NCBI GenBank assembly: GCA_031554275.1
Contig: JAVBKB010000153.1
Location: 1 to 9,104 of the forward strand
Reading direction: 5' to 3'
DNA length: 9,104 nt
Origin: JAVBKB01 sp031554275
GTDB taxonomy: Bacteria > Bacillota > Bacilli > JARBTR01
Shown here piece after piece: positions 1-7,114 of this stretch (its first letter is position 1; each line of letters starts with the position of its first letter). The notes under the pieces were generated by a model. That model worked only from the letters and a program-made list of their open reading frames with translations, was not told where the DNA came from and did not search any database. The translations under genes were made by a program, and so were the position numbers.

Positions 1-992
1 CTGGTGCAATTGCTCTAAACTATATAATTGGTTATTTCGCAACTGATTTCGATAATAAATGGATTTGTTTCTTGATTTTACAAGGAGTTCAAATTGTATT
101 ATCTATGTATGGATTCCATTCAATAAAATGGGTTGAATCAATTATTTCTACTGTGATTATTTTGGCAATGGTTTATCTGTTTGTTCTTTTAGTTAGAGAT
201 CACAGTGATGTAATAAGCCAAAAATGGTTCCAAGCAGATGGTACTTGGGGATGGCAATTCTGGGCATTTATTGTTGGGTTCTTGGGTAACTATGCCGCAA
301 TTTTCTTAAGTGCAGCCGACTATTCTCGTGAATTAAAGCCTGGATTTAGTACTGGAAAACGCGGACTATTATACTTTAGCCCAATTGTTATAGCTTATGG
401 TACAGTGTTAGTAATCGGGGCTATGCTTGCATCAGCAACTGGGAATTCTAGTCCAGTTGATGCGATGAGAATTATTTTTGCTAATGATCAAATTACTTTG
501 TTTGTTAACGTATTTATCGTTCTTGGAGTTATTGCAGTAAACATGGTTGCAAATATAATTGCACCTGCATACGTCCTTCAATATTTAACAAAAATGAAAT
601 ACAAACTAGCAGTAGTCATTGTTGGATTACTGGCAATTGCAACTTTCCCTTGGGTGTTAGTAAGTCCAGAGTCTTCAGAAGGACTAGGAACGTTTATTCA
701 TATCTACTCAGCTTTTCTAGGTCCAATTGTGGGAATATTATTGGTAGATTATTATTTATTACGTAAACAAAAAATTGATGTTAAGTGGCTTTATGATGAT
801 AAAGGTCCATTTAAGGGCGTTAATTATGCCGCATTTATAGCTTTAGCTATTGGAGCAATACCAGGGTTAATATGGGTTGATTATTCATGGTTTGTAGGTT
901 TCCTTGCAGGAGTTCCTGCCTACATCCTAGCTTCTTATTTATTACGTAAAACTTCAAAATTCTCTAAAGGTACAATTTTCGAGAACAAGTAA
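1..992 (+). CDS. pucI: NCS1-family nucleobase/ureide permease, C-terminal part (allantoin permease-like)
   Basis: This is the 5'-truncated end of an integral-membrane permease of the nucleobase:cation symporter-1 family (PucI, CodB, Mhp1 relatives), which brings allantoin, hydantoins or nucleobases into the cell. The frame is open from base 3 to the TAA at 990-992, giving 329 visible residues. Full family members are roughly 480-500 residues, so about 150 N-terminal residues lie outside the window. A TTG at 72 could be taken as a start, but it falls inside the conserved membrane region and has no ribosome binding site, so it is an internal codon. Seen in the protein: many hydrophobic segments, the NCS1-like stretch QGVQIVLSMYGFHSIKWVES, an ADYSRELKPG loop, and the family-typical DYYLLRKQKIDVKWLY after a late membrane helix. 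The allantoinase-like genes just downstream support allantoin or a similar ureide as substrate. The family call is firm; the exact substrate is inferred from context. Confidence 0.85.
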   Translation, partial: GAIALNYIIGYFATDFDNKWICFLILQGVQIVLSMYGFHSIKWVESIISTVIILAMVYLFVLLVRDHSDVISQKWFQADGTWGWQFWAFIVGFLGNYAAIFLSAADYSRELKPGFSTGKRGLLYFSPIVIAYGTVLVIGAMLASATGNSSPVDAMRIIFANDQITLFVNVFIVLGVIAVNMVANIIAPAYVLQYLTKMKYKLAVVIVGLLAIATFPWVLVSPESSEGLGTFIHIYSAFLGPIVGILLVDYYLLRKQKIDVKWLYDDKGPFKGVNYAAFIALAIGAIPGLIWVDYSWFVGFLAGVPAYILASYLLRKTSKFSKGTIFENK

Positions 993-1014
993 TTCAGTAA
1001 GATCAAGAAAATTA

Positions 1015-1065
1015 ACGGAGCATACGAGACACCGATTGTGGTTCGGTGCTCCGTTTCTCATTTAA
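1015..1065 (+). terminator. GC-rich hairpin between permease and allantoinase (weak terminator or attenuator)
   Basis: ACGGAGC at 1015-1021 pairs with GCTCCGT at 1048-1054, and ACCGA (1031-1035) pairs with TCGGT (1043-1047) inside it. An alternative fold, GAG-A-CACCGA (1026-1035) with TCGGTGCTC (1043-1051), uses the same 3' bases, so the two folds exclude each other. The tail is only CGTTTCTCATTT, not a clean U-tract. I see no convincing sigma-A promoter between it and the next gene, so it may limit rather than stop read-through into the amidohydrolase genes. Confidence 0.55.
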
Positions 1066-1078
1066 AGTTAGAAATTGA

Positions 1079-1093
1079 CCGCTTTCAAAGTGG
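1079..1093. promoter_or_regulatory. Imperfect palindrome upstream of allantoinase gene (possible operator)
   Basis: CCGCTTT-C-AAAGTGG is a 15-bp palindrome with one mismatch about 30 bp before the start codon. It could bind a local regulator, but no matching regulator gene is in the window and I recognise no known operator. It may be chance. Confidence 0.2.
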
Positions 1094-1123
1094 AAAAAAA
1101 TATTTATTTAAGGAGGAAAGCAC

Positions 1124-2476
1124 ATGGCAACGTTTGATCTATTACTAAAAAACGGAACAGTTGTATTTCCAGCAGGTGAGAAGAAAGTTGATATCGCTGT
1201 TTCTGAAGGTAAGATTGTAGAAATCAATCCGTCCATTAACGGAACAGCAACAGAAACAATCGATGCAAGTGGACTTCATATTTTCCCAGGGATGATTGAT
1301 GCACATGTTCACTTTAACGATCCAGGTCGTACAGATTGGGAAACAATTACAAATGGAAGTAGTGCATTAGCAGCAGGGGGTGGCGTCGGATTTTTTGACA
1401 TGCCATTAAATTCAGAACCACTTGTACTTGATGCGAAAAGCTATAACGCTAAGTTAGCAGAAGCTAAGACAAAGTCACTTGTTGATTATGGATTATGGGG
1501 AGGGTTAACACCAAAAAGTGTACCGAACCTTGAGGAGCTTGCTGAATGTGGTGTCATTGGTTTCAAGGCATTCAATTGTCATAGTGGTCTCGATGACTTT
1601 CCAGGTGTAGATGATTGGTCAATTTACAAAGGGATGGAGATTGCAGCGAAATTGGGTATGCTCGTGTGTATTCACTGCGAAAATGATTTAATCACAGCGA
1701 AAATGTTCCAAGAAGCATTAGCAGCTGGCAAAAGCACAGCTCGAGAATTTCTCGATTCAAGACCTGCTTTCACTGAAACGGAATCCATTCAGCGTATGGT
1801 AGCTTTTGCGGAAGAAACTGGTTGCGCACTTCATATCGCACATGTCAGCACCGCCCGTGGTGTTCAAATCTGCACTGAAGCAAGAGCTCGCGGTGTAAAT
1901 GTGACTTGTGAAACATTACCTTCATACCTAGTATTCACTGATAAAGATGTTGAAAGAATCGGGACACTTGCAAAATGTTGTCCACCACCACGTGATGGCG
2001 ATAATCGTGAGAAACTCTGGCAAAGAGTTTTCAATGATGAAGTCGTTTTGGTAGGTTCAGATCATTCTCCAGCTACTGCGGAATTGAAAATCAATGATAA
2101 TTTCTTCAAGGCATGGGGCGGTATTTCAGGTGTTCAAACTACACTAAATGCTTTACTAACTGAGGGATATCATAATCGTCAATTTCCACTTGCAAAGATC
2201 GCAGCGCTAACATCAAGTAATGTCGTCGATCGTTTTAAAGTGAAGGGAAAAGGGAAGATTGAAGTCAACTATGATGCGGATTTTGCTATCGTTGACTTAA
2301 ATAAAGAATTCACATTGAAGAATGAAGATTTATTTTATAAAAATAAAATTAGTGCCTATGTAGGACAGCATTACAAGGGTAAAGTTGTTCAAACTATTCT
2401 ACGCGGTACGACTGTATTTAAGGATGGAAAGATTACATCAAAACCGATTGGTCAACAAATTAAACCAGTACTTTAA
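1124..2476 (+). CDS. allB: Allantoinase (AllB/PucH-like cyclic amidohydrolase)
   Basis: This cytoplasmic metal-dependent amidohydrolase should open the hydantoin ring of allantoin to give allantoate, the first step of allantoin use as a nitrogen source. Its 450 residues match the family's usual length. The binuclear metal site is complete: H61 and H63 (DAHVHF), the lysine to be carboxylated K148 (GFKAF), H184 (IHCEN), H240 (IAHVS) and D313 (GSDHSP). AllB-like stretches include the PGRTDWE loop, FDMPLNS, VDDWSIYKG and GTLAKCCPPPRD. The start at 1124 is fixed by AAGGAGG at 1110-1116, seven bases away. It lies 131 bp after the permease and 12 nt before a second amidohydrolase. One oddity: the motif usually CPHY in this family reads LPSY here (residues 264-267). 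Hydantoinase or dihydropyrimidinase activity cannot be excluded, but the AllB resemblance is strong. Confidence 0.87.
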   Translation: MATFDLLLKNGTVVFPAGEKKVDIAVSEGKIVEINPSINGTATETIDASGLHIFPGMIDAHVHFNDPGRTDWETITNGSSALAAGGGVGFFDMPLNSEPLVLDAKSYNAKLAEAKTKSLVDYGLWGGLTPKSVPNLEELAECGVIGFKAFNCHSGLDDFPGVDDWSIYKGMEIAAKLGMLVCIHCENDLITAKMFQEALAAGKSTAREFLDSRPAFTETESIQRMVAFAEETGCALHIAHVSTARGVQICTEARARGVNVTCETLPSYLVFTDKDVERIGTLAKCCPPPRDGDNREKLWQRVFNDEVVLVGSDHSPATAELKINDNFFKAWGGISGVQTTLNALLTEGYHNRQFPLAKIAALTSSNVVDRFKVKGKGKIEVNYDADFAIVDLNKEFTLKNEDLFYKNKISAYVGQHYKGKVVQTILRGTTVFKDGKITSKPIGQQIKPVL

Positions 2477-2480
2477 GGAG
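2475..2480 (+). promoter_or_regulatory. Ribosome binding site overlapping the allB stop codon
   Basis: AAGGAG overlaps the TAA stop of the preceding gene (2474-2476) and stands eight bases before the ATG at 2489. This decides the start of the second amidohydrolase: the in-frame GTG at 2480 lies inside the ribosome binding site and cannot be the real start. The arrangement suggests translational coupling of the two enzymes. Confidence 0.8.
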
Positions 2481-2488
2481 TGAATTTC

Positions 2489-3841
2489 ATGTTTGATACG
2501 ATTATCAAGAATGGTAAAATCGTTACAGTAGATGCTGTTTTGGCGGAAGATCTCGCAATTCAAGATGGAAAGATCGCGAAGATCGGAAAAAATCTAGGCG
2601 AAGCAAAGGAAGTAATTGATGCACATGGGAAATTTGTATTCCCAGGACAATTAGACACACATGCACATATGAATGATCCTGGATTCACATGGCGAGAAGA
2701 TTATGTTTTCGGATCAGAAGCAGCAGCAATCGGTGGGGTTACGACTATCATTGATATGCCGTTACAAAATGAGCCAGCTTTAACAAATAAGAAAATCTTT
2801 CATGACAAGGTCGCTGCGTTAAAAGACTCTTCAGTTGTTGACTACGCATTCTGGGGAGGCCTCATTGACGACAACGTTGAGGACCTAATCGAACTCGATG
2901 CACAAGGTGTTGTCGCATTGAAATCATTTATTGGACCAGTTTCACCAGATTATTCTTCTTGTACAATGGGGATTGTTCGTGAAGCTCTTGAAAAGACAAA
3001 ATCGGTGGATGCTATGGCAGGTTTTCATTGTGAAGATTACTCAATTATCAAGCGAGAAGAAGGTCGTGCATTGAAGGATGGACGCAATACTCGAAAAGGG
3101 TTCTTCGAGACAAGACCACTTGTTGCTGAGTTGATCGCCACAGAAAGCATCATTATGCTGGCGAAAGAATTTGGAGCGAAAGTGTACATTTGTCATGTTA
3201 GTCATCCAGATGTAGCTGAGCTAATTAAAAAGGCGAAAGCTGAAGGTGTAAATGTAATTGGTGAAACATGTCCGCATTACTTAGTATTCACTGAAGATAA
3301 CCTTATCGAAAGCGGAACTATCTTCAAATGTGCCCCACCATTACGAACTGCAGCTGATAGAGAGAAACTTTGGGACTATGTAATTGATGGAACAATTAGT
3401 TGTATCGGTTCAGATCATTCACCTTGTGCGCCAGAAGAGAAAGATGAGCAAACTCATGGAGTTCTAGGTGCATGGGGCGGAATTAGCGGCCTTCAAACTG
3501 GTTATCAAGTGATGTTTGATCTTGCAGTCACGAAACGCGGCTTGGATCCAACACTACTTGCCAAAAGAATGGCATACGATTCTGCCAAAGCATTTGGGTT
3601 ATATGGTAAGAAGGGATCTTTAGAAGTAGGCTTTGATGCAGATATCGTGATTATTGATCCAGAGAAAGAGTGGGAGATCACACCTGATTCACTATTCTAT
3701 AAGAACAAAATCTCAGCATTTGTGGGATTGAAGGGGAGAGGGCTCCCGATTTGCACACTAGTCAGAGGACAAGTTGTAGCAAAAGATAACAAAATTGTTG
3801 CAAAACACGGCTATGGTCAACTTGTTAAGAAAATTAAATAA
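2489..3841 (+). CDS. Second cyclic amidohydrolase, AllB/hydantoinase-like paralogue
   Basis: This is a cytoplasmic metal-dependent cyclic amidohydrolase of the allantoinase/hydantoinase/dihydropyrimidinase group, expected to open a hydantoin-type ring. From the ATG at 2489 it is 450 residues, the same length as its upstream neighbour and alignable with it end to end. The metal ligands are all present: H58 and H60 (DTHAHM), K145 (ALKSF), H180 (FHCED), H236 (ICHVS) and D309 (GSDHSP). It keeps the usual GETCPHYL motif, which the neighbour has lost. The region after the metal lysine (KSFIGPVSPDYSS) differs fully from the neighbour's (KAFNCHSGLDDF), so substrate preference probably differs. Near the C-terminus both share LFYKNKISA, pointing to a duplication. 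The two genes are 12 nt apart and surely co-transcribed; a strong terminator follows. It could be a second allantoinase, a hydantoinase, or a partner subunit. The family is certain; the substrate is unknown. Confidence 0.85.
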   Translation: MFDTIIKNGKIVTVDAVLAEDLAIQDGKIAKIGKNLGEAKEVIDAHGKFVFPGQLDTHAHMNDPGFTWREDYVFGSEAAAIGGVTTIIDMPLQNEPALTNKKIFHDKVAALKDSSVVDYAFWGGLIDDNVEDLIELDAQGVVALKSFIGPVSPDYSSCTMGIVREALEKTKSVDAMAGFHCEDYSIIKREEGRALKDGRNTRKGFFETRPLVAELIATESIIMLAKEFGAKVYICHVSHPDVAELIKKAKAEGVNVIGETCPHYLVFTEDNLIESGTIFKCAPPLRTAADREKLWDYVIDGTISCIGSDHSPCAPEEKDEQTHGVLGAWGGISGLQTGYQVMFDLAVTKRGLDPTLLAKRMAYDSAKAFGLYGKKGSLEVGFDADIVIIDPEKEWEITPDSLFYKNKISAFVGLKGRGLPICTLVRGQVVAKDNKIVAKHGYGQLVKKIK

Positions 3842-3854
3842 CTAGATAACACAG

Positions 3855-3888
3855 ATTGCACTTAGCATTTGCTAGGTGCGATTTTTTT
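3855..3888 (+). terminator. Rho-independent terminator after the amidohydrolase pair
   Basis: A 12-bp stem (3855-3866 with 3871-3882, two G-U pairs) with loop ATTT is followed directly by a run of seven T (3882-3888). It begins 13 bases after the stop codon. This strongly ends the allB transcript and separates it from the MFS gene. Confidence 0.9.
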
Positions 3889-3924
3889 ATCAAAAAAAGA
3901 TAAAAAGAAATAATAAATATTCAA

Positions 3925-3953
3925 TTGACAGTTGTGATATAGAGAATTATTAT
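3925..3953 (+). promoter_or_regulatory. Sigma-A promoter of the MFS transporter gene
   Basis: A consensus -35 TTGACA (3925-3930), a 17-bp spacer and -10 TATTAT (3948-3953) lie downstream of the terminator, preceded by an A-rich stretch (3891-3920) that resembles an UP element. Predicted start is near 3960, giving a leader of about 75 nt. An 11-bp inverted repeat, GAATTATTATG (3944-3954) and CATAATAATTC (3984-3994), has its left arm over the -10, so it could be an operator or a leader hairpin. Confidence 0.75.
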
Positions 3954-4036
3954 GATTATAGGAATATTTTTTTATCCATATTGCATAATAATTCGGAAGA
4001 TTCGTTTATTAAAATTATCATAGGTGAGTGAGGATT

Positions 4037-5272
4037 ATGTCGACAGAAAAAGGGAAAAGTAAGTTAGAGTATTGGATGAAGGTTATCGCAATCTTTTTCT
4101 CTGGATGGATTGTGATTTGGATCTATCGTTCAATTCTAACACCGATTTTCCCAGAGATCAAAGAAACATTGGGAATCACATCGGATAAACAAATGTCATT
4201 AATTCCTATGGTATTTTACGTTTTCTACACGTTCATGCAGATACCTTCAGGACTAATGGCAGATAAGTTTGGTAGGAAAAGAATTGTTTCCATTGCTTTC
4301 TGTGTTTTTGCAGCAGGTATGACGACTATAAGCTTTTCATCTACATTAACAATGGTGCTAATAGGAGCTGCTTTAGTAGGTATTGGTCAAAGTGCATATT
4401 TTGGATGTGCATACTCGATAGCAAATACTGTTGTTGAGCCTAGCAAAAGAAGCTTCTCATCAGCAATCGTTAACTGCGGTTGTGCTTTAGGTACAATATT
4501 AGGACTATTTAGTTCTATTTACTTTGTATCAGAAATGGGCATTGACTGGCGAATACTACTAAGAATAATGGCGGTTTTTGCAGTGTTAGTTGCAATAGTA
4601 TTTGCAACACAATTGCAGAATGACAAGCCGGTAGTTAGCGGAAGCAAAGAGCAACATGAAAAGGTGGATTTCTTGAAATTAATCCGCAACTCAAAGTTAA
4701 TTGCTGCATTCTTTTTATACTTCGCTACTTGCTATGGCTATTACACAATTGTTACATGGTTGCCAGCATTCCTGAGAGAAGAGCGAGGGATAGAAGGATC
4801 GATGCTTGGCTATGTCGCTTCAATTGTTGCGATAGCATCAATTCCCGGAGCGCTTTTGATCAGTAAGTTTACAGACAAGAACAAAAGTAAGAAAATCATC
4901 ATTCTTGTTGTTTTAGAAATTCTCTCGGCAATCACCTTATTCCTAGCGATACAGTCTTCACAGATTGCTGTTTTGATTATTGCGCTTGCTGCCTATGGTT
5001 TTATCGGGAAAATGGCAGTGGATCCGATTCTCGTTTCCTATATAGTTGAGGCCACACCAAAAGCTGCTTACGGCAGAGCGCTAGCATTCCTAAACTTTAG
5101 CGGAATGCTAGGATCAATCATTTCTGCATTTACAACAGGGGCGATTTCCGATAGTGTCGGAACACTTGCAATAGGATTCTACATCGCTTGTGTATTGATC
5201 GTAATTGCGACAATCGTTTTGATCATTACGAATGTAAGAGCAGCAAATAATTCTTCACAACAACCATTGTGA
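4037..5272 (+). CDS. Major facilitator superfamily transporter
   Basis: This is a 12-helix MFS secondary transporter of 411 residues in the cytoplasmic membrane. The loop between helices 2 and 3 carries the MFS signature GLMADKFGRKR (residues 72-82). A charged central loop (about residues 195-215) separates the two six-helix halves, and a degenerate second copy of the loop motif appears as ISKFTDKNKSKK (275-286). An in-frame GTG at 4028 would add three residues, but AGGTGA (4022-4027) abuts it. I therefore prefer the ATG at 4037, nine bases after that ribosome binding site; this is a weak one, so the start is fairly, not fully, certain. The gene has its own promoter and terminator, so it is a separate unit from the amidohydrolases, though its position suggests transport of a ureide, hydantoin or product. 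The sequence does not reveal the substrate or whether it imports or exports. Confidence 0.85.
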   Translation: MSTEKGKSKLEYWMKVIAIFFSGWIVIWIYRSILTPIFPEIKETLGITSDKQMSLIPMVFYVFYTFMQIPSGLMADKFGRKRIVSIAFCVFAAGMTTISFSSTLTMVLIGAALVGIGQSAYFGCAYSIANTVVEPSKRSFSSAIVNCGCALGTILGLFSSIYFVSEMGIDWRILLRIMAVFAVLVAIVFATQLQNDKPVVSGSKEQHEKVDFLKLIRNSKLIAAFFLYFATCYGYYTIVTWLPAFLREERGIEGSMLGYVASIVAIASIPGALLISKFTDKNKSKKIIILVVLEILSAITLFLAIQSSQIAVLIIALAAYGFIGKMAVDPILVSYIVEATPKAAYGRALAFLNFSGMLGSIISAFTTGAISDSVGTLAIGFYIACVLIVIATIVLIITNVRAANNSSQQPL

Positions 5273-5323
5273 TTCATAAAATTCACGCATAAGAGATTTT
5301 GAGTAACTAAAACATTAACTTTG

Positions 5324-5370
5324 AAAGCTTAATCAACAGATGATTATGTCATCTAATGATTAAGCTTTTT
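5324..5370 (+). terminator. Rho-independent terminator after the MFS gene
   Basis: A perfect 12-bp stem, AAAGCTTAATCA (5324-5335) with TGATTAAGCTTT (5357-5368), continues after a two-base internal loop into AGATGA/TCATCT (5338-5343, 5349-5354) with loop TTATG, and ends in TTTTT. It starts about 50 bp after the stop codon of the transporter gene. Confidence 0.85.
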
Positions 5371-5614
<244 letters not shown>

Positions 5615-5959
5615 CTACTCCACGAATTTATCATCAATCAAACGATTGATTAAGTTCCTTGCATTTCTCCATTCATGTACTGCGTTTTCATATGCTTCAG
5701 TACCTTTCTGGGTAATTGTATAGTACTTTCTGCGGCCGCCTTGGCTTTCGTCTCCCCAGTAAGATCTGATGAAGCTAGCTTTTTCTAACCGTTTCAAGCT
5801 GGAATAAAGTGAAGGTTCCTTTAATTCGTACTGACCACTACTGAACAAAGTGACTGAACGGATTATTTCGTAGCCATAACTATCCTGCTTCCTTAATACT
5901 CTCATGATTATCGTATCGATATGCCCTCTAATAAGATCGCTGCTAATTGCCTCATTCAT
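5615..5959 (-). CDS. PadR-family transcriptional regulator
   Basis: This is a 114-residue cytoplasmic DNA-binding protein of the short PadR type, with a winged-helix domain and a single C-terminal dimerisation helix. Typical PadR features are visible in order: the N-terminal helix GHIDTIIMRVLRKQDSYGYE (residues 12-31), the recognition region PSLYSSLKRLEKASFIRSYW (49-68), the wing with GGRRKYYTITQKG (74-86) and a closing amphipathic helix to the C-terminus. The start is fixed by GGAGG (complement of 5967-5971) seven bases before the ATG. PadR genes often sit beside the membrane protein or efflux gene they control. Here there is no gene downstream, and the divergent or neighbouring candidates (MFS, cvfB) have their own signals, so the target is unknown; autoregulation is the default inference. 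Confidence 0.88.
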   Translation of the reverse strand: MNEAISSDLIRGHIDTIIMRVLRKQDSYGYEIIRSVTLFSSGQYELKEPSLYSSLKRLEKASFIRSYWGDESQGGRRKYYTITQKGTEAYENAVHEWRNARNLINRLIDDKFVE

Positions 5960-5996
5960 ACCTACGCCTCCATTGAATCATAATGCCTACTCATAA

Positions 5997-6111
5997 TTTT
6001 CCACATAAATAATGTTATCCACAATAATTGCATTGTAACACATATTACCATGCCTGACGATGTATTTTGCCTACAGTAGCTTTCACTGTGTATAACTCTG
6101 CTTTTTCCACA
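5997..6111. promoter_or_regulatory. DnaA-box cluster (four sites) between padR and cvfB
   Basis: Four 9-mers match the DnaA box TTATNCACA fully or with one mismatch: TTTTCCACA at 5997-6005 (+, one mismatch), TTATCCACA at 6015-6023 (+, consensus), TTATACACA on the complement at 6087-6095 (consensus) and TTTTCCACA at 6103-6111 (+, one mismatch). They form two pairs with 18- and 16-bp start-to-start spacing, flanking the candidate padR promoter. DnaA-box clusters outside oriC are known in Bacillus subtilis, where they affect replication timing or transcription. Whether this one binds DnaA is inference. No dnaA, dnaN or repA gene is nearby, so it is unlikely to be an origin itself. Confidence 0.5.
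6032..6060 (-). promoter_or_regulatory. Candidate padR promoter (extended -10)
   Basis: Read leftwards, TCGTCA (complement of 6055-6060), a 17-bp spacer and TGT-TACAAT (the -10 hexamer is the complement of 6032-6037) form an extended -10 promoter with a 4/6 -35. The transcript would begin near 6025, about 65 bases before the padR start. It lies between the two pairs of DnaA-box-like sites. Confidence 0.4.
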
Positions 6112-6132
6112 ACTTTATGAGGTTACAAAACC

Positions 6133-6176
6133 AAAAAAAATAGCCTAGATAACCTTGGAAGATTATCTAAACTATT
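6133..6176 (-). terminator. Rho-independent terminator of cvfB
   Basis: Read leftwards, a stem of AATAG and TAGATAA paired with TTATCTA and CTATT (6139-6152 with 6163-6176, one two-base internal loop) is followed by a T-run (complement of the A-run 6133-6140). It lies about 30 bp after the cvfB stop and insulates padR from cvfB transcription. Confidence 0.82.
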
Positions 6177-6205
6177 GAGTTTTTATACGAATCTTAGGAA
6201 GTTGT

Positions 6206-7081
6206 TTACAATTTCTCAGCAATCTCTTTTGCTTTTGTCCATCCATCCTCTTGTATAATTCTGCCCTGTTTCATCAGATTGCCTAGTGCTCTTTTGAAAG
6301 CAGCTTTGCTCATGCCGAATCGATTTTCAATTTCTTCAGGAGTTGATTTGTCGGAATAAGGCATCACTCCTTGGCGTTCTAGCAAGTATTGAAAGATTAT
6401 TTCGGCGTCATCTTCCAAACGTTCGTGCACTCTTGGCAGAAATGAACCGTTGATATCTCCCTCATTTGAAATACCAATTACTCGCCCTTTTACTCTCTCT
6501 CCAAGCCTTGGCTCCTCTAATCGTTCACTTTCATGGACAAAGCACCGATAGAAATCATCTGTTACAACAAATGTTCCTACTTTAAGTAAACGATAGACAT
6601 ACCCATTGAAATCCTTATTCTTCATTTCAACTGGTGTTGTATAAGTATGATCAAGAATCACGCTTTCAGTCGCTAACCGTGCAAATAGTCGTTGCAAACG
6701 ATCCACTTTCAGGGTAATAAATAGTTTATCGCCAACAGCAGGCCACAAATCTTTCAACTTTGGTAGGTCATCCCCCGAAACAAGGACATCCTTTGAAAAC
6801 CCCACTTTAACGAAAACCCCCATATTCGGTTCAACAGAAACTACTTCTGCCCAATCATATGCATCATCAAGCATAGATTCAGGAATGTTGGTAGTAGCAG
6901 ATGCCCTACCTTGCTTATCATTAAAAATAAACACATATTTGTAGTCGCCAATCTCAATCTCACCAGTACAATCACGATGATGCAAAAGCACTGATTCATC
7001 TGCTGTATTTGTTAAGAAATATCCATAATCTACTGCACGTTCAACTTTTAACTCAATAACACTTCCAACTTCAATTCTCAT
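6206..7081 (-). CDS. cvfB: CvfB/YitL-family S1-domain RNA-binding protein
   Basis: This is a 291-residue cytoplasmic RNA-binding protein of the CvfB (Staphylococcus aureus) / YitL (B. subtilis) family, close to the usual length of about 300. CvfB affects virulence-factor and RNA metabolism in S. aureus; the role in this organism is not given by the sequence. Visible layout: three S1-like beta-barrel regions (about residues 1-60, 70-135 and 145-215) with family stretches such as EVGSVIELKVERAVDYGYFL, LLHHRDCTGEIEIGD, GVFVKVGFSKDVLVS and GDINGSFLPRVHERL. A C-terminal winged helix follows (about 225-285, with FGMSKAAFKRALGNLMKQGR). The start is supported by AAGAGG (complement of 7087-7092) five bases before the ATG. 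It is monocistronic, with its own promoter back-to-back with that of bioY and its own terminator. No damage or truncation is seen. Confidence 0.92.
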   Translation of the reverse strand: MRIEVGSVIELKVERAVDYGYFLTNTADESVLLHHRDCTGEIEIGDYKYVFIFNDKQGRASATTNIPESMLDDAYDWAEVVSVEPNMGVFVKVGFSKDVLVSGDDLPKLKDLWPAVGDKLFITLKVDRLQRLFARLATESVILDHTYTTPVEMKNKDFNGYVYRLLKVGTFVVTDDFYRCFVHESERLEEPRLGERVKGRVIGISNEGDINGSFLPRVHERLEDDAEIIFQYLLERQGVMPYSDKSTPEEIENRFGMSKAAFKRALGNLMKQGRIIQEDGWTKAKEIAEKL

Positions 7082-7114
7082 TTTGGCCTCTTATCAAATA
7101 TTTATTTCTTCTTC

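Noticed and set aside
72..74. TTG as start of the first permease gene
   Set aside because: The frame is open to the window edge, there is no ribosome binding site, and the preceding residues continue the NCS1 membrane region.
1075..1106. TTGACC ... TATTTA as an allB promoter
   Set aside because: Spacer is 20 bp, the -10 is poor, and the start would fall on the ribosome binding site.
2480..2482. GTG start for the second amidohydrolase
   Set aside because: It lies within the AAGGAG ribosome binding site; the ATG at 2489 has correct spacing and gives the family N-terminus.
5997..6111. Replication origin (oriC or plasmid origin)
   Set aside because: No dnaA, dnaN or rep gene nearby, no clear unwinding element, and the surrounding genes are ordinary chromosomal ones; a DnaA-binding cluster is the more modest reading.
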